Part shown: one piece after another, positions 44,182 through 53,922 of the stretch | Layout: each line of letters begins with the position of its first letter | How positions within the stretch are numbered: the stretch's first letter is position 1 | Source of the DNA: CAVPNY01 sp963706905 | GTDB lineage: Bacteria; Chloroflexota; Anaerolineae; Anaerolineales; UBA4823 | Reading direction: 5' to 3' | Length of the DNA stretch: 64,000 bases | Assembly (NCBI GenBank): GCA_963706905.1 | Contig: CAVPNY010000002.1 | Span: 1 to 64,000, forward strand | Translations under genes and position numbers: made by a program | Notes under the pieces: model-generated | Told to the model about the DNA's origin: nothing | Seen by the model: only the letters and a program-made list of their open reading frames with translations | Databases searched by the model: none

Positions 44182-45689
44182 CGCCGGTCAACCTCCCAAT
44201 CGATCTCAGGTGAACGATAGAAATTTACCCTCAATCTGGTCAGGCGAGGGCCATGAGCGCTGAGACGGGTTCTATAGTCTTGCCAGTCTCTACTGGTGGC
44301 TGGCGACCAGCCGATCTCTGCGTAACCCGGTAAGCGTGGAAATACCATAAATTCAATATCCTGCATGGTTTGGATTGTTTCTGTCCAGAGAGGCGCCTCC
44401 ACACCCAGAATAGCTTCTTCCAACACGCCTTCCAATTGAAGAGCTGGATCCCAGGAATAAGCATCTTGAACTCCGATGCACCCTGCCCAGGACAATCCGA
44501 GAACGGTGGATGGATCGTATTTCATATCCATGTATACTTTGGAGGCCGGGGACATGATTATCCTGGCGCCTTGACCAGCAGCGTTGCGGGCAAGTTCGCT
44601 GCACCAGTGTTGGGCAATCGATGGATTGAGCAGATTGATCTGGGCGATCTCCTCCCAACCAATCATCTGTTTGTGATGCGCTTGGACGATGGCTTGAACG
44701 CGTTCCATGAAGGTTTTGTATGCTGTGATTTGCGTGGCGAGAGCTTCATCGCCCCCGATATGGATATAAGGACCTGGAGTTAGCGCTGCCAGTTCCATGA
44801 TCACATCATCGATGAACTTGTATGTCAACTCTTTCTCAATGCATAGCGAGCTGAAACCGACTTCTATCCCGGTATACAGCGCGGGTGCAAACTCATCGCA
44901 GTTCAGTTCTGCATAGGAAGCCAGAGCCGCGTTGGTATGCCCGGGCATATCGATCTCGGGCACCACCATGATATACCGGTCCTGGGCATACGCAACGATG
45001 TCTGCATAGTCCTCTTGAGTATAATAACCTCCAGGATCCCCACCTACCGCACTGCTGCCTCCAATGATGGCCAGATTCGGCCAGGATTTGATAGTGATCC
45101 GCCATCCCTGGTCATCGGAAAGATGCAGGTGCAGGTGGTTTAGCTTGTAACATGCCATGAGATCGATAAACCGTTTGACATCCGGCACCGTGAAGAAATG
45201 CCTGGCGACGTCTAGCATGGCGCCCCGCCATGCGAAGCGAGGGTAGTCCCGAATTGTACCAGTGGCCATCGCCCACGGACCAGGTTGGGGTTCCTGGCTG
45301 TCGATCGAAGCCGGCAGCAATTGGCGGATGGTCTGGATGCCTCGAAACAGCCCCGCTGGCCGGTGGGCGCACAAGGTCACCTGGTCAGGTGTGATGGTTA
45401 ACTCATACCCTTCATTGCCCAAATCAATATTATTGCCAGTCGCTGTCAGGAAAATATTTCCCGACATGGGGCGGCCGGAGGTGGGGAGTGCCTGGATGTC
45501 AAACCCGGTCGCAGGATTTAGCCTGTCCGCCAGGTAGCGACCAATTTCCAGCATTTCAGCTGTCGCGGATTCGACATAGATATTGGCGGTATTGGTTAGG
45601 ATGAAGATCTGCCCAGATTCGTCAATCGAGACAGGCCGGGGAATGAGATTGTTGAAAGATGGAGTTGGGGCAGTTTTCGTGATTGGCAT
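44178..45689 (-). CDS. beta-N-acetylhexosaminidase, glycoside hydrolase family 20
   Basis: A 503-residue enzyme that removes terminal N-acetylglucosamine or -galactosamine. An N-terminal GH20b domain is followed by the barrel: MLDVARHFFTVPDVKRFIDL, LNHLHLHLSDDQGWRI, and the catalytic pair in YIHIGGDEALAT. Tryptophans of the active-site wall are in GWEEIAQINL and GLSWAGCIG. No signal peptide is visible, so the substrate must be taken up first. It is the first gene of a two-gene operon with the SIS protein. It is divergent to the DUF362 gene. Confidence 0.9.
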   Translation of the reverse strand: MPITKTAPTPSFNNLIPRPVSIDESGQIFILTNTANIYVESATAEMLEIGRYLADRLNPATGFDIQALPTSGRPMSGNIFLTATGNNIDLGNEGYELTITPDQVTLCAHRPAGLFRGIQTIRQLLPASIDSQEPQPGPWAMATGTIRDYPRFAWRGAMLDVARHFFTVPDVKRFIDLMACYKLNHLHLHLSDDQGWRITIKSWPNLAIIGGSSAVGGDPGGYYTQEDYADIVAYAQDRYIMVVPEIDMPGHTNAALASYAELNCDEFAPALYTGIEVGFSSLCIEKELTYKFIDDVIMELAALTPGPYIHIGGDEALATQITAYKTFMERVQAIVQAHHKQMIGWEEIAQINLLNPSIAQHWCSELARNAAGQGARIIMSPASKVYMDMKYDPSTVLGLSWAGCIGVQDAYSWDPALQLEGVLEEAILGVEAPLWTETIQTMQDIEFMVFPRLPGYAEIGWSPATSRDWQDYRTRLSAHGPRLTRLRVNFYRSPEIDWEVDRR

Positions 45690-45789
45690 CGAGTAGGGCT
45701 GGCAACCCGTGAAGGCGGAGAGGCCAAAAGATTGATGGTAAAATCATCCTATCATGACTCTGACATCGTTGCAATAGACAGGTATTGTT

Positions 45790-46833
45790 ATGAAGCCATT
45801 ATCGCGAAGGGAGTTCCTACGTTTGGCCGCTGCCGGATCAGCGGGGGTGGGCGTTTCGAGTTTACTGGCGGCTTGTGGTGTGGAAGAGGAGTTACTAACC
45901 CCGACAGGATTGCCCACCCAACCGCCCACCACTACCAGCACCACGACTCCCATCTCCACTGCCACCCAGGACCCCACTGCTACGCCGACCGACGAACCTA
46001 CCGCCACCCAAACACCTGTACCTATCCCTGATTTGGTTGTGGCTCGCAACGGTGAGCCGGAAGTGCTGGTGCGCCGCGCCCTGGCTGCGCTGGGCGGGAT
46101 GGAGAAATTCGTATGGAAAGGGGCGGATGTCATTGTCAAGCCCAACATCTGTGTTGGTTATCGCACTTATAAATATGCGGCTACCACCAACCCCTGGGTC
46201 GTTGGGACAATTGTGAAGCTTTGCTTCGAAGCCGGCGCCAAACGGGTGCGGGTAATGGACCACACCTGGCGCAGGGAGATGTGGGAAGGATATGCCAAGA
46301 GCGGCATTCAAGAGCAGGTCCAGGCAGCCGGGGGCGAGATGGAGTGGATGCCTGTGGAGAAATTTGTCCCAACTTCCATCCCGCAAGGCCTGGATGTGAC
46401 AAGCCTCGATCTTTACGAGGACGTATTGAATACGGATGTCTTGATCAACGTGCCGATTGCCAAACATCATGCCGATGCCAGGCTCACCCTGGGGATGAAG
46501 AACCTGATGGGGGTGATGGATGATCGTCTGACGATGCACACCAACATGGGCCAGCGTCTGGCTGACCTGAACAGCCGTGTGCGACCCACCCTGAATATCA
46601 TGGACGCTGTGCGGATGTTGATGGCGTATGGGCCAACGGGCGGCGCGTTGAGCGATGTCAAGCAGATGGATACCGTAATTGTCTCACGGGATGTCGTCGC
46701 CCTGGATAGTTACACTGCCACGCTGTTTGACATGCAACCCACAGACCTGGAATATATCAAGGCAGCCACTGCCATGGGCCTGGGGCGCAGCGATTTGAAC
46801 AACCTGCGCATCGAAGAGATCAACATTTCTTAA
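45790..46833 (+). CDS. Tat-exported DUF362 lipoprotein
   Basis: A 347-residue protein. The N-terminus has a twin-arginine signal (SRREFLRLAAAGSAG) ending in a lipobox, SLLAAC. A Thr/Pro-rich linker of about 45 residues leads to the DUF362 domain (VLVRRALAALGGMEKFVWKG, DVIVKPNICVGY, DVLINVPIAKHHADARLTLG, KNLMGVMDD). Tat export usually implies a cofactor folded in the cytoplasm, and some DUF362 proteins carry iron-sulfur clusters; no such cluster motif is evident here. The MBL-FGE gene follows by eight bases. Function unknown. Confidence 0.8.
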   Translation: MKPLSRREFLRLAAAGSAGVGVSSLLAACGVEEELLTPTGLPTQPPTTTSTTTPISTATQDPTATPTDEPTATQTPVPIPDLVVARNGEPEVLVRRALAALGGMEKFVWKGADVIVKPNICVGYRTYKYAATTNPWVVGTIVKLCFEAGAKRVRVMDHTWRREMWEGYAKSGIQEQVQAAGGEMEWMPVEKFVPTSIPQGLDVTSLDLYEDVLNTDVLINVPIAKHHADARLTLGMKNLMGVMDDRLTMHTNMGQRLADLNSRVRPTLNIMDAVRMLMAYGPTGGALSDVKQMDTVIVSRDVVALDSYTATLFDMQPTDLEYIKAATAMGLGRSDLNNLRIEEINIS

Positions 46834-46841
46834 ATCGGGCA

Positions 46842-48590
46842 GTGTCTACCAGAAACGTGCCCCATCAAGGTGTATATTGGTTGGCATTCCTGGCGGTTTT
46901 GCTAACCGGATGCACTTCCGCAATCAACCTGCCTGCTCCAACACAAGCAGCCATCACCCCACCACCGGCTGTCCCAACCGAAACGGTTTCTCCGCCAACT
47001 GGATTGCCGTCTTCTACACCAGCGGCGATTCTTTCCCCGACTCCGATGGAAAACAATTCAAGCGAGACCGCAACTCCGCCTGCTCCGCCCACACTTTGTT
47101 CCGGTGTAACCATTTACTATGAGGAGAACGCCCAGGTAGAGATCCTCACCCCTCGAGGTACGCGTGTGCTGGTAGACATTTATTCCCCCCAGCTCCTCTC
47201 CAGCCCGGCAACCGCACAGGATATCCTGCTGACCACCCATACTCACCCTGATCACGTGAACCAGGAATTTATAGCATCTTTCCCTGGGCAACAACTAATG
47301 GCTCAGGCGGGTCAGCTCGAGCAGCCGGGGTTGATCATCCAGGGCATTGCCTCTGCTCACAATGCGGGAGATTCCCTCAAGGCGGAGGGTGGCACCAACT
47401 ACATTTACTTATTAGAAACTGGTGGGTTGCGGATTGCCCATTTCGGCGATATCGGACAGGCGGCCCTCACGCCTGAGCAGTTAATCGCCTTAGGCCAGGT
47501 GGATATTGCCATCACGCAGTTTGCCAATCCGTACAGCGATATGGATGCTGCCAATCAGAAAGGGTTCAGGCTGATGGAGCAGCTTCATCCCCGCCTAATC
47601 ATCCCTACCCACATCAATTACGACACCGCTCAAATCGCTGCCGGGCAATGGCAGGGTCTCTATTCCAATCAACCATCTGCTCTCCTGTGTGGTGATGATC
47701 TCTCTGCTGAAACGCGGATATTATTTATGGGTCAGGCGGCGGTTGAATTTGCCGCGCTCTTCAATCTGCTCCCGTTTCCACTTACCCCCGACCCCACCCA
47801 GATACCACCTGCCTCTCCTGGGGCAATGCGCATCTCGCCGAAGGACAGCATGCCTCTGGTTTATGTGCCAGCCGGAGAGTTCCTTATGGGCAGCACCGAT
47901 CAAGATCCCGGCGCCGATATCGACGAGAAACCCCAGCATACCGTTAGCCTGGACGCCTTCTGGATCGGGCAAACTGAGGTGACTAACGCCATGTTCGCAG
48001 CCTTTCTGAACGAAAAGGGCAATCAGGTCGAAGAGCGAGCGCCCTGGCTGAATGCAGCTGCCAGCGAGGTGCACATCGTTCAGAGTCAAAACGGCGACTG
48101 GCAACCCACGCGCAGTTTTGAAGATCATCCAGTGACTTTTGTCACCTGGTATGCAGCCCAGGCCTATTGTGCCTGGGCTGGTGGACGCCTACCAACCGAG
48201 GCTGAGTGGGAGAAAGCCGCCCGAGGCGACGATGGGCTTATTTTCCCGTGGGGCGGGGAGATTGACTGCACGAAGGCAAATTATTTAGATTGCCATGAAC
48301 CAGGATCGATCGCGGTGGGCAGCCAGCCCACTGGCGCCAGTCCTTACGGTGTTTTGGACATGACCGGAAATGTCTGGGAATGGGTCGCCGACTGGCACGT
48401 CGCCGATTATTACGCCAGCTCGCCATCTGAGAACCCCACGGGACCAGCGACCGGTCTGGCCAGGGTGGTGCGTGGCGGTTCCTGGCTCTTTGACGCCAAA
48501 CATGCCCGCGCCGCCAACCGGCGTTCCGACGGCCCCCTGATTACCAAGCCCGATTACGGTTTCCGCTGCGTCTTCCCGGATTCCCTCTGA
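46842..48590 (+). CDS. lipoprotein with metallo-beta-lactamase fold fused to FGE-like domain
   Basis: A 582-residue protein. The signal WLAFLAVLLTGC makes it a lipoprotein; GTG 46842 is used, since no better start is visible. A Pro/Thr linker precedes an MBL-fold domain (about residues 85-300) with the metal site LLTTHTHPDHVNQEF and AHFGDIGQA. A second linker leads to an FGE-sulfatase domain (MPLVYVPAGEFLMGSTDQDP, GGRLPTEAEWEKAARGDDG, GNVWEWVADW, ARVVRGGSWLF). The catalytic cysteine of true formylglycine enzymes is absent (ARAANRRS), so this half is probably a binding module. This gene has an intact frame, unlike the DGR-linked FGE domain at the left end. Confidence 0.85.
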   Translation: MSTRNVPHQGVYWLAFLAVLLTGCTSAINLPAPTQAAITPPPAVPTETVSPPTGLPSSTPAAILSPTPMENNSSETATPPAPPTLCSGVTIYYEENAQVEILTPRGTRVLVDIYSPQLLSSPATAQDILLTTHTHPDHVNQEFIASFPGQQLMAQAGQLEQPGLIIQGIASAHNAGDSLKAEGGTNYIYLLETGGLRIAHFGDIGQAALTPEQLIALGQVDIAITQFANPYSDMDAANQKGFRLMEQLHPRLIIPTHINYDTAQIAAGQWQGLYSNQPSALLCGDDLSAETRILFMGQAAVEFAALFNLLPFPLTPDPTQIPPASPGAMRISPKDSMPLVYVPAGEFLMGSTDQDPGADIDEKPQHTVSLDAFWIGQTEVTNAMFAAFLNEKGNQVEERAPWLNAAASEVHIVQSQNGDWQPTRSFEDHPVTFVTWYAAQAYCAWAGGRLPTEAEWEKAARGDDGLIFPWGGEIDCTKANYLDCHEPGSIAVGSQPTGASPYGVLDMTGNVWEWVADWHVADYYASSPSENPTGPATGLARVVRGGSWLFDAKHARAANRRSDGPLITKPDYGFRCVFPDSL

Positions 48591-48594
48591 TTCG

Positions 48595-49020
48595 TCAGGC
48601 TGCCTGATCCTGTTGCCGCATAATCCCCAGGCAAATTCTGCGCGCCGCCTGAGGTAAGAGATTAATCCCTTCCAGCTGTTGTATGTTTACCCATTCGAAC
48701 TCATAGACATTGGTCGAGGATTGGCGCTTCGCCTCCGAGCCCCCTAAGACAGGTTCCTCAGCCGGGATTCTGGTCAGAAAGTACTGCTCTTCGCCTACTT
48801 TGGAATGATATTTGTAAACGAGCTGCAGGTGGAGCACATCCAGCCCAGTTTCCTCTTTCACTTCTCGGATGCACGCATCCTGGAAACTTTCATCCAATTC
48901 AACACCACCGCCAGGGAGAATATAATAATCCTGACCGGGTTTCTGCCTGTGCATCACCAGGAGGGAGTTTTTTTGAATAATGATCGCGGCTGAGCGGTTT
49001 CTCATGCTGTCACCAAACAA
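48595..49020 (-). CDS. Nudix hydrolase
   Basis: A 141-residue Nudix-fold enzyme that cleaves a nucleoside diphosphate linked to another moiety. The Nudix box GGGVELDESFQDACIREVKE then ETGLD is complete, with all metal-binding glutamates. LLVMHRQKPGQDYYILPGGG precedes it. The substrate cannot be told from sequence. It is convergent with the MBL-FGE gene (four bases between stops) and divergent to the methyltransferase. Confidence 0.88.
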   Translation of the reverse strand: MFGDSMRNRSAAIIIQKNSLLVMHRQKPGQDYYILPGGGVELDESFQDACIREVKEETGLDVLHLQLVYKYHSKVGEEQYFLTRIPAEEPVLGGSEAKRQSSTNVYEFEWVNIQQLEGINLLPQAARRICLGIMRQQDQAA

Positions 49021-49178
49021 GTAAGATAGATAAAGGTTCTATCGAAAGGGAGATGTTCACAAGGGCTATATTAGACCACAATCAGGGCAAGTCAGAGTGT
49101 TTTCGATCACAAATTTATTGAGATGGCAGGTGTCTGCACCGATAATATCGCAGATCTGTTGTGGGATACAATAGGCAT

Positions 49179-50102
49179 ATGCCAGAAAGCGACGAATTCT
49201 GGGAAGTCTACTGGGACATGCGCCTGCAAGAGCTGGAGGATCTGGGTAAAAGGGAGGCCATCCTGGCTGTCTCGAAACTGATCCGCCGCCTGGCAGAACG
49301 CCCAGACCAGCCCGTGCGATTACTCGAATTAGGCTGCGGCGAAGGACAGATTATTGGATCACTGGTCGAAGCTCATACCCAAGTCCACTCGATCCACGCC
49401 TCTTATGGGGTGGATTATTCCCCTCGGTCAATTGAGAAGTGCCGCCGCGCTTACCCTGCGATGAGGTTCATCGATGGTGATTTCACTGACCCGGATCTGA
49501 TGGCCAGCCTCGGCCAATTCGAGATTGTGCTGCTGGTCAACGCCTTGCATGAGGTCTTCTCTGCCAGTTATTCAGCGGAAATTGGGGAGGTTGCTGTTCA
49601 GGAAGCTAAACAGCGAGTGGAGCTGGCCCTGGGCATGGCCGTGGAGCGACTGGTGCCAGGCGGCTACCTGGCATTGTTCGATGGATTAGAACCTCCTGGG
49701 GATATCCTGGAACTGGTGAGCCTTCGCTTTCTCCACTGGCAGGCCCGCCGCCGATTTGAAACCTTTGCCCGCGAATACCGCCCCTTCCGGATTTCATATC
49801 AGGAATCTGATGATCCATTCCTAATAGAACTATCTGTGCGCGACTTTACCCGCTACATCACCAAATCGATCTTTTTGGATAAGCTGCTGTGGCAGACAGA
49901 GCGTCTGGAAAGTTACCAATACTTCAAGGAAACCGAGTTTCGCGAAGCGTTTGCCTGCCTGGGTCTGGCAATCCGCGAGCTGCGCACGCTGACAGTGAAT
50001 TATGAGAAGTGGCGCAGCGAGGTGGAAATCGTGACCCCGGGCGTTGATTTCCCGGCTGAGCACATTCTGATCCTGGCGCAAATCCCCGGAAGATCTGGGT
50101 AA
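49179..50102 (+). CDS. SAM-dependent methyltransferase
   Basis: About 307 residues from ATG 49179; GTG 49161 is an alternative in-frame start. Class I Rossmann methyltransferase with motif I RLLELGCGEGQIIGSL, motif II around YGVDYSPRSIEKCRRAYP, and motif IV EIVLLVNALHEVFS. The second half is variable and may bind the acceptor (FETFAREYRPFRISYQ). The acceptor is unknown. It ends one base before the convergent helicase stop. Confidence 0.75.
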   Translation: MPESDEFWEVYWDMRLQELEDLGKREAILAVSKLIRRLAERPDQPVRLLELGCGEGQIIGSLVEAHTQVHSIHASYGVDYSPRSIEKCRRAYPAMRFIDGDFTDPDLMASLGQFEIVLLVNALHEVFSASYSAEIGEVAVQEAKQRVELALGMAVERLVPGGYLALFDGLEPPGDILELVSLRFLHWQARRRFETFAREYRPFRISYQESDDPFLIELSVRDFTRYITKSIFLDKLLWQTERLESYQYFKETEFREAFACLGLAIRELRTLTVNYEKWRSEVEIVTPGVDFPAEHILILAQIPGRSG

Positions 50103-50103
50103 C

Positions 50104-51225
50104 CTACCCGGATTCCAATCCGGCTTGCTTGCGCCGCTCCAACGTGCGCCCCAAAAGTCGCTCGATCGTGCGGACCATCGGCAGGTCATCCTGGGTGACA
50201 AAAGAGAGGGCGGTACCCTGCCTGGCCATCCGGCCAGTTCGTCCAATACGGTGGGTATAAGCGTCGGCTGTATCTGGCATGTCGAAATTGATCACGTGGG
50301 AGATCTGAGTGACGTCGATCCCGCGCGCGGCTATATCCGTGGCCACCAATACCTTCACCCGCCCGCTGCGGAAGTTGTCCATTGCCTCCTGTCGCCGGTT
50401 CTGAGACAGGTTTCCCTGCAGTGAAGTGGCCGGCAACCCGGCTTTGATCAAATGCTGAGCAAGTTTTTTGGCGCGATGTTTTGTGCGGGTGAAGACCAGC
50501 ACCTGCCCATGGCCTGATTTGCGCAGGATAGCCAGCAGCGTTTCGGTTTTTTGGGTTTGGTCTACCGGGTATAGCGCGTGGTTGATGGTCTCTACCGGAC
50601 GTGCCATCCCCAGTTCGACGGTGACTGAGCGGTGCAAGAGGTCATTTGCCAGCGAGCGGATCTCGGCTGGCATGGTGGCTGAGAATAGCAGGGTCTGGCG
50701 CGGGGTGGGGAGGGCGGCAGAATCCGGCGGATGTCAGGCAAGAAGCCCATATCGAACATCCGGTCCGCTTCATCGAGCACCAGGATTTCAATCGAGCTCA
50801 GGTCGACCAGCTTCTGCCCCATCAGGTCCAATAAGCGACCAGGACAGGCTACAGCAATTTCCGCGCCGGCGCGCAAGCTCTTGATTTGAGGCTGGGCGCT
50901 GACGCCTCCGTATATGGTCAGGCTATGCAAGCCGGTCTGGCGACCAAGCGTACCGATGACGGCGTGGGTCTGTTCAGCCAGTTCGCGCGTGGGGGAAAGG
51001 ATGAGGGCGCGCAGCTTGCCGCGCCGTCCCTTCATCAGACGCTGCAAGATTGGTAAGACAAAAGCAGCGGTCTTCCCGGTGCCGGTTTGAGCCAGGCCGA
51101 GCACATCACGCCCCTCTAAGATGGGTGGAATGGTGCGAAGTTGGATGGGAGTAGGGGTGGAATAACCAGCGGCTGAGATCCCCGCATTAATATCGGGGTT
51201 AAAAAGCAAACGAATCGAAATTCAC
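50104..51225 (-). CDS. DEAD-box RNA helicase, RhlE-like (two homopolymer frame breaks)
   Basis: About 373 codons. The Q motif is STPTPIQLRTIPPIL, motif I LAQTGTGKTAAF, motif Ia PTRELAEQ, motif II VLDEADRMFDMGFLP, and motif III SATM after repair. The C-terminal lobe has FTRTKHRAKKLAQHL, TDIAARGIDV and HRIGRTGRM. A missing base near 50715 separates the two halves. One extra T in the run at 51211-51215 cuts off the likely true start (GTG 51225, reading NFDSFAF). It has only the helicase core, with a short basic tail. Unwinds structured RNA. Both lesions look like sequencing indels. Confidence 0.85.
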
Positions 51226-51366
51226 AAAAAGGTCCTTTTGGCATCAGATTGAGCCAAGGCGAACCCTAGCCCGTCCGGAACCCATTTGGACTAATAATAT
51301 CCATTTTCGGAACCGGTCACAGGAGTATACCACAGATAATGGAGATAGGTAGTGGTCACAACAACC

Positions 51367-51756
51367 TTACTGGGTGCGGATAAAGTTGATGATCTCCAGG
51401 ATCTGTTCGTCGGTCAGCGCCGGATTGCCACCTTTTGGGGGCATCGGCACGCCGGTTGTGTTCCCAGGATCGTTCGGCAGCCGGCCTTGTTTCACGAAAG
51501 CCAGCACCGCTTGATCGCTCTGGCTCTGCACAAATTTGCTGGTAGTCAGGTCCTTACCCAGGTTTGGCAGCCCTTTGCCCTCTGGCCCGTGACAATTGGC
51601 GCAGGTTTGCTGGTAGAGGTTGGCTCCAACCGATCCTTCAACGACATTGGCGGCAGGCGGATTGCCACCCCCGCTGCAGGCGCTCAATAGCATGGCGAGA
51701 AGCAGGATGGTCGCTGCAATACCGGCTGTCATGGGACGTTTGGATTGGGTGTTCAT
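51367..51756 (-). CDS. lipoprotein mono-heme cytochrome c
   Basis: A 129-residue protein. The signal ends in lipobox MLLSAC. The mature domain is class I cytochrome c: heme site QQTCANCHGPEGKGLPNLG, axial methionine in GVPMPPKGG, C-terminal helix TDEQILEIINFIRT. GGAGGAA lies before the ATG. It would shuttle electrons outside the membrane; its partner is not in the neighbourhood. 157 bases separate it from the helicase. Confidence 0.9.
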   Translation of the reverse strand: MNTQSKRPMTAGIAATILLLAMLLSACSGGGNPPAANVVEGSVGANLYQQTCANCHGPEGKGLPNLGKDLTTSKFVQSQSDQAVLAFVKQGRLPNDPGNTTGVPMPPKGGNPALTDEQILEIINFIRTQ

Positions 51757-51878
51757 AGATGAAATTCCTCCGAATTCGTAAAGTTATTAGCTAATACGAA
51801 CCAGGGAGATTTAGGTTGCATAATCCCCGGAAGATTAGACCTGCCGTGCTTTGGTCTGCGACTGGCGCATGATCATGA

Positions 51879-51911
51879 AAAGACGGGAACATGTTGCCTG
51901 TTCCCGTCTTT
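51879..51911. terminator. bidirectional-type terminator hairpin
   Basis: AAAGACGGGAACA (51879-51891) pairs perfectly with TGTTCCCGTCTTT (51899-51911) around loop TGTTGCC, with T/A-rich ends on both strands. It ends the minus-strand ABC/adaptor operon whose last gene stops at 51994. It insulates the cytochrome gene that starts at 51756. Confidence 0.75.
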
Positions 51912-51993
51912 AACGACGACCAAAAGAATTTTAACGGTTGACCTCAAACCCGCGGTATGCTTGCTAACTGGAATTCGATATTAACTGGCGTCA

Positions 51994-53235
51994 TCATTCA
52001 TAGCGTAGGGCTTCCACCGGCTGCAATCTCGCCGCACGTGTGGCCGGGTAGATGCCGAAGAACAGGCCAACCGCCACCGAGAACACCGTTGCCAGCAGCA
52101 CGCTGTCCAGTCCGACCACCGGGGTGATGGTGCTGCCGCCAAACTGGACCTGTCCCATCAGTTGGGCAGCCCCCCAGCCAAACAACACGCCAATTAGCCC
52201 TCCCAGCAAGCTGAGCACCATCGCTTCGACCAGGAACTGGAGCAGGATGTCCTTACGCTTTGCTCCGACTGCCTTGCGCAGCCCGATCTCATGTGTCCGC
52301 TCGGTGACCGTGGTCAGCATGATGTTCATGATGCCGATCCCTCCCACTGCCAGCGAGATAGCGGCAATCCCGCCCAGGAAAACGGTCAACGTGTCGGCCA
52401 CTTCGGTGGCGGCGTCCAGGGTGGATTCCTGGCTGGTCACCGTGAAATCATCCGCCCCCTCGACCGTTTCGTGCCTTTCGCGCATTAGCAGGGTTGCGTT
52501 GTTAACCACCTGATCGACGGCCTCAGAATTGGAGGCTTTGAGGGTGATCTGGCTGATCACGCTCGAGCCTCGGAAGCGGGAGCCGCCCACCAGGCGGTTC
52601 AAGGCAGTGGAAAGCGGGATGAACACCTGGTCGTCCTGGTTCATAAATCCCGTGCCGCCTTTGCTGGCCAGCACGCCGATCACCTCATAGGGCTGCCCGT
52701 TAAGGCGCACCTTCTGCCCCACCACCCCGCCCGTGCCGCCGAACAGGGTCTCCGCCACCGAGCTTCCCAGTACAACCACCAGTTTACGAGCTTTCTGGTC
52801 ATCATCGGATATGAAGACGCCATCCTCCAGTGTCAGGGAGCTGACCGTCTCGTAACCCGGCGTCACGCCCATCAGGCGCGTGTTGGTATTCGTCCCCTGG
52901 TAGACCGCCTGCACAAAGCTGTTGGTGACAGAAGCCACAGCTTCCACATCCGGCAGCTCGGCCAGGGCATCGGCGTCATCCAGGGTTAGCGTTCCGGCTG
53001 ATCCGGCGGCGCTCTGCACGCCGCTTTCGCTGGTGCTGCCAGGACTGACGTACACCAGATTGGTGCCCATGCTTTCAATGCGGGAGGTGATGGAGGCCTG
53101 GGCTCCCCGCCCAATGGAGAGCATGGCAATCACAGCCGCCACGCCGATCACAATCCCCAGCACGGTCAGTATCGAGCGCATCTTGTTGGCGTTCAAACTT
53201 TCAAGCGATTCAATAAAAAGTCGATAGAGTCTCAT
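51994..53235 (-). CDS. MacB-type ABC transporter permease (FtsX superfamily)
   Basis: About 413 residues from ATG 53235, with GAGGG upstream; GTG 53250 overlaps the ATPase stop as an alternative. The first helix, a large extracytoplasmic MacB-like domain and three C-terminal helices are present (KMRSILTVLGIVIGVAAVIA, MNIMLTTVTERTHEIGLRKA, LLGGLIGVLFGWGAAQL). Such proteins transmit ATP-driven motion across the membrane rather than forming a classic channel. Last gene of an operon with adaptor, DUF5666 protein and ATPase. Confidence 0.88.
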   Translation of the reverse strand: MRLYRLFIESLESLNANKMRSILTVLGIVIGVAAVIAMLSIGRGAQASITSRIESMGTNLVYVSPGSTSESGVQSAAGSAGTLTLDDADALAELPDVEAVASVTNSFVQAVYQGTNTNTRLMGVTPGYETVSSLTLEDGVFISDDDQKARKLVVVLGSSVAETLFGGTGGVVGQKVRLNGQPYEVIGVLASKGGTGFMNQDDQVFIPLSTALNRLVGGSRFRGSSVISQITLKASNSEAVDQVVNNATLLMRERHETVEGADDFTVTSQESTLDAATEVADTLTVFLGGIAAISLAVGGIGIMNIMLTTVTERTHEIGLRKAVGAKRKDILLQFLVEAMVLSLLGGLIGVLFGWGAAQLMGQVQFGGSTITPVVGLDSVLLATVFSVAVGLFFGIYPATRAARLQPVEALRYE

Positions 53236-53246
53236 GGTTTTATCCC

Positions 53247-53921
53247 TCACGATCCATTTTCAATCATCCCATCCCGCAGGCGGATTATTCGCTGGGAGTG
53301 GGCGGCGATGGCCGGATCATGGGTCACGATCACCAGGGTCAGTCCATGTTCTTTGTTAAGCCCGAGCAGCAGATCCAAGATTTCTTTTCCGGTCTTTGAA
53401 TCCAGGTTGCCGGTTGGCTCGTCGGCCAGGAGCAGGGCAGGTTCGTTGATCAGCGCTCGGGCGATCGCCACGCGTTGTTGCTGGCCTCCGGATAGCTCGG
53501 TGGGGCGGTGATGCATGCGCTCGCCCAGGCCTACAGCATTCAAAATAGCCTCGGAGCGCTGATTGATCTCTTTTTGCGGTTTCCCGCCGTTGTACAGCAG
53601 CGGTAGCTCCGCATTTCTCCGAACAGAAATGCGCGGCAGCAGGTTGAACTGCTGGAATACAAACCCGATCTTCTGGTTGCGGATGTCAGCCAATTCGTCT
53701 TCGTTCATCCCGGCGATATTCTGCCCATCCAGGTGATATTCGCCGCTGGTAGGCAGATCCAGGCAGCCAAGGACGTTCATCAGGGTGCTTTTGCCCGAGC
53801 CGGATTGGCCCATGATTGCCACCACTTCGCCGCGCTCAATGCGGAACGACACCCCCTGCAGGGCAGGCACTTCCACGCGTCCCATTCGGTAGATTTTGGT
53901 CAGGTCGCGTACTTCGATCAT
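53247..53921 (-). CDS. MacB/LolD-type ABC ATPase
   Basis: About 224 residues from ATG 53921 (MIEVRDLTKIYRMG). Walker A is GQSGSGKSTLMNVLGC, the signature LSGGQQQRVAIARAL, Walker B LLLADEPTGNLD, H-loop VTHDPAIA. It is a stand-alone nucleotide-binding subunit that pairs with the FtsX-type permease encoded next. It lies within a four-gene operon downstream of a HlyD-like adaptor. Confidence 0.9.
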   Translation of the reverse strand: MIEVRDLTKIYRMGRVEVPALQGVSFRIERGEVVAIMGQSGSGKSTLMNVLGCLDLPTSGEYHLDGQNIAGMNEDELADIRNQKIGFVFQQFNLLPRISVRRNAELPLLYNGGKPQKEINQRSEAILNAVGLGERMHHRPTELSGGQQQRVAIARALINEPALLLADEPTGNLDSKTGKEILDLLLGLNKEHGLTLVIVTHDPAIAAHSQRIIRLRDGMIENGS

Positions 53922-53922
53922 T

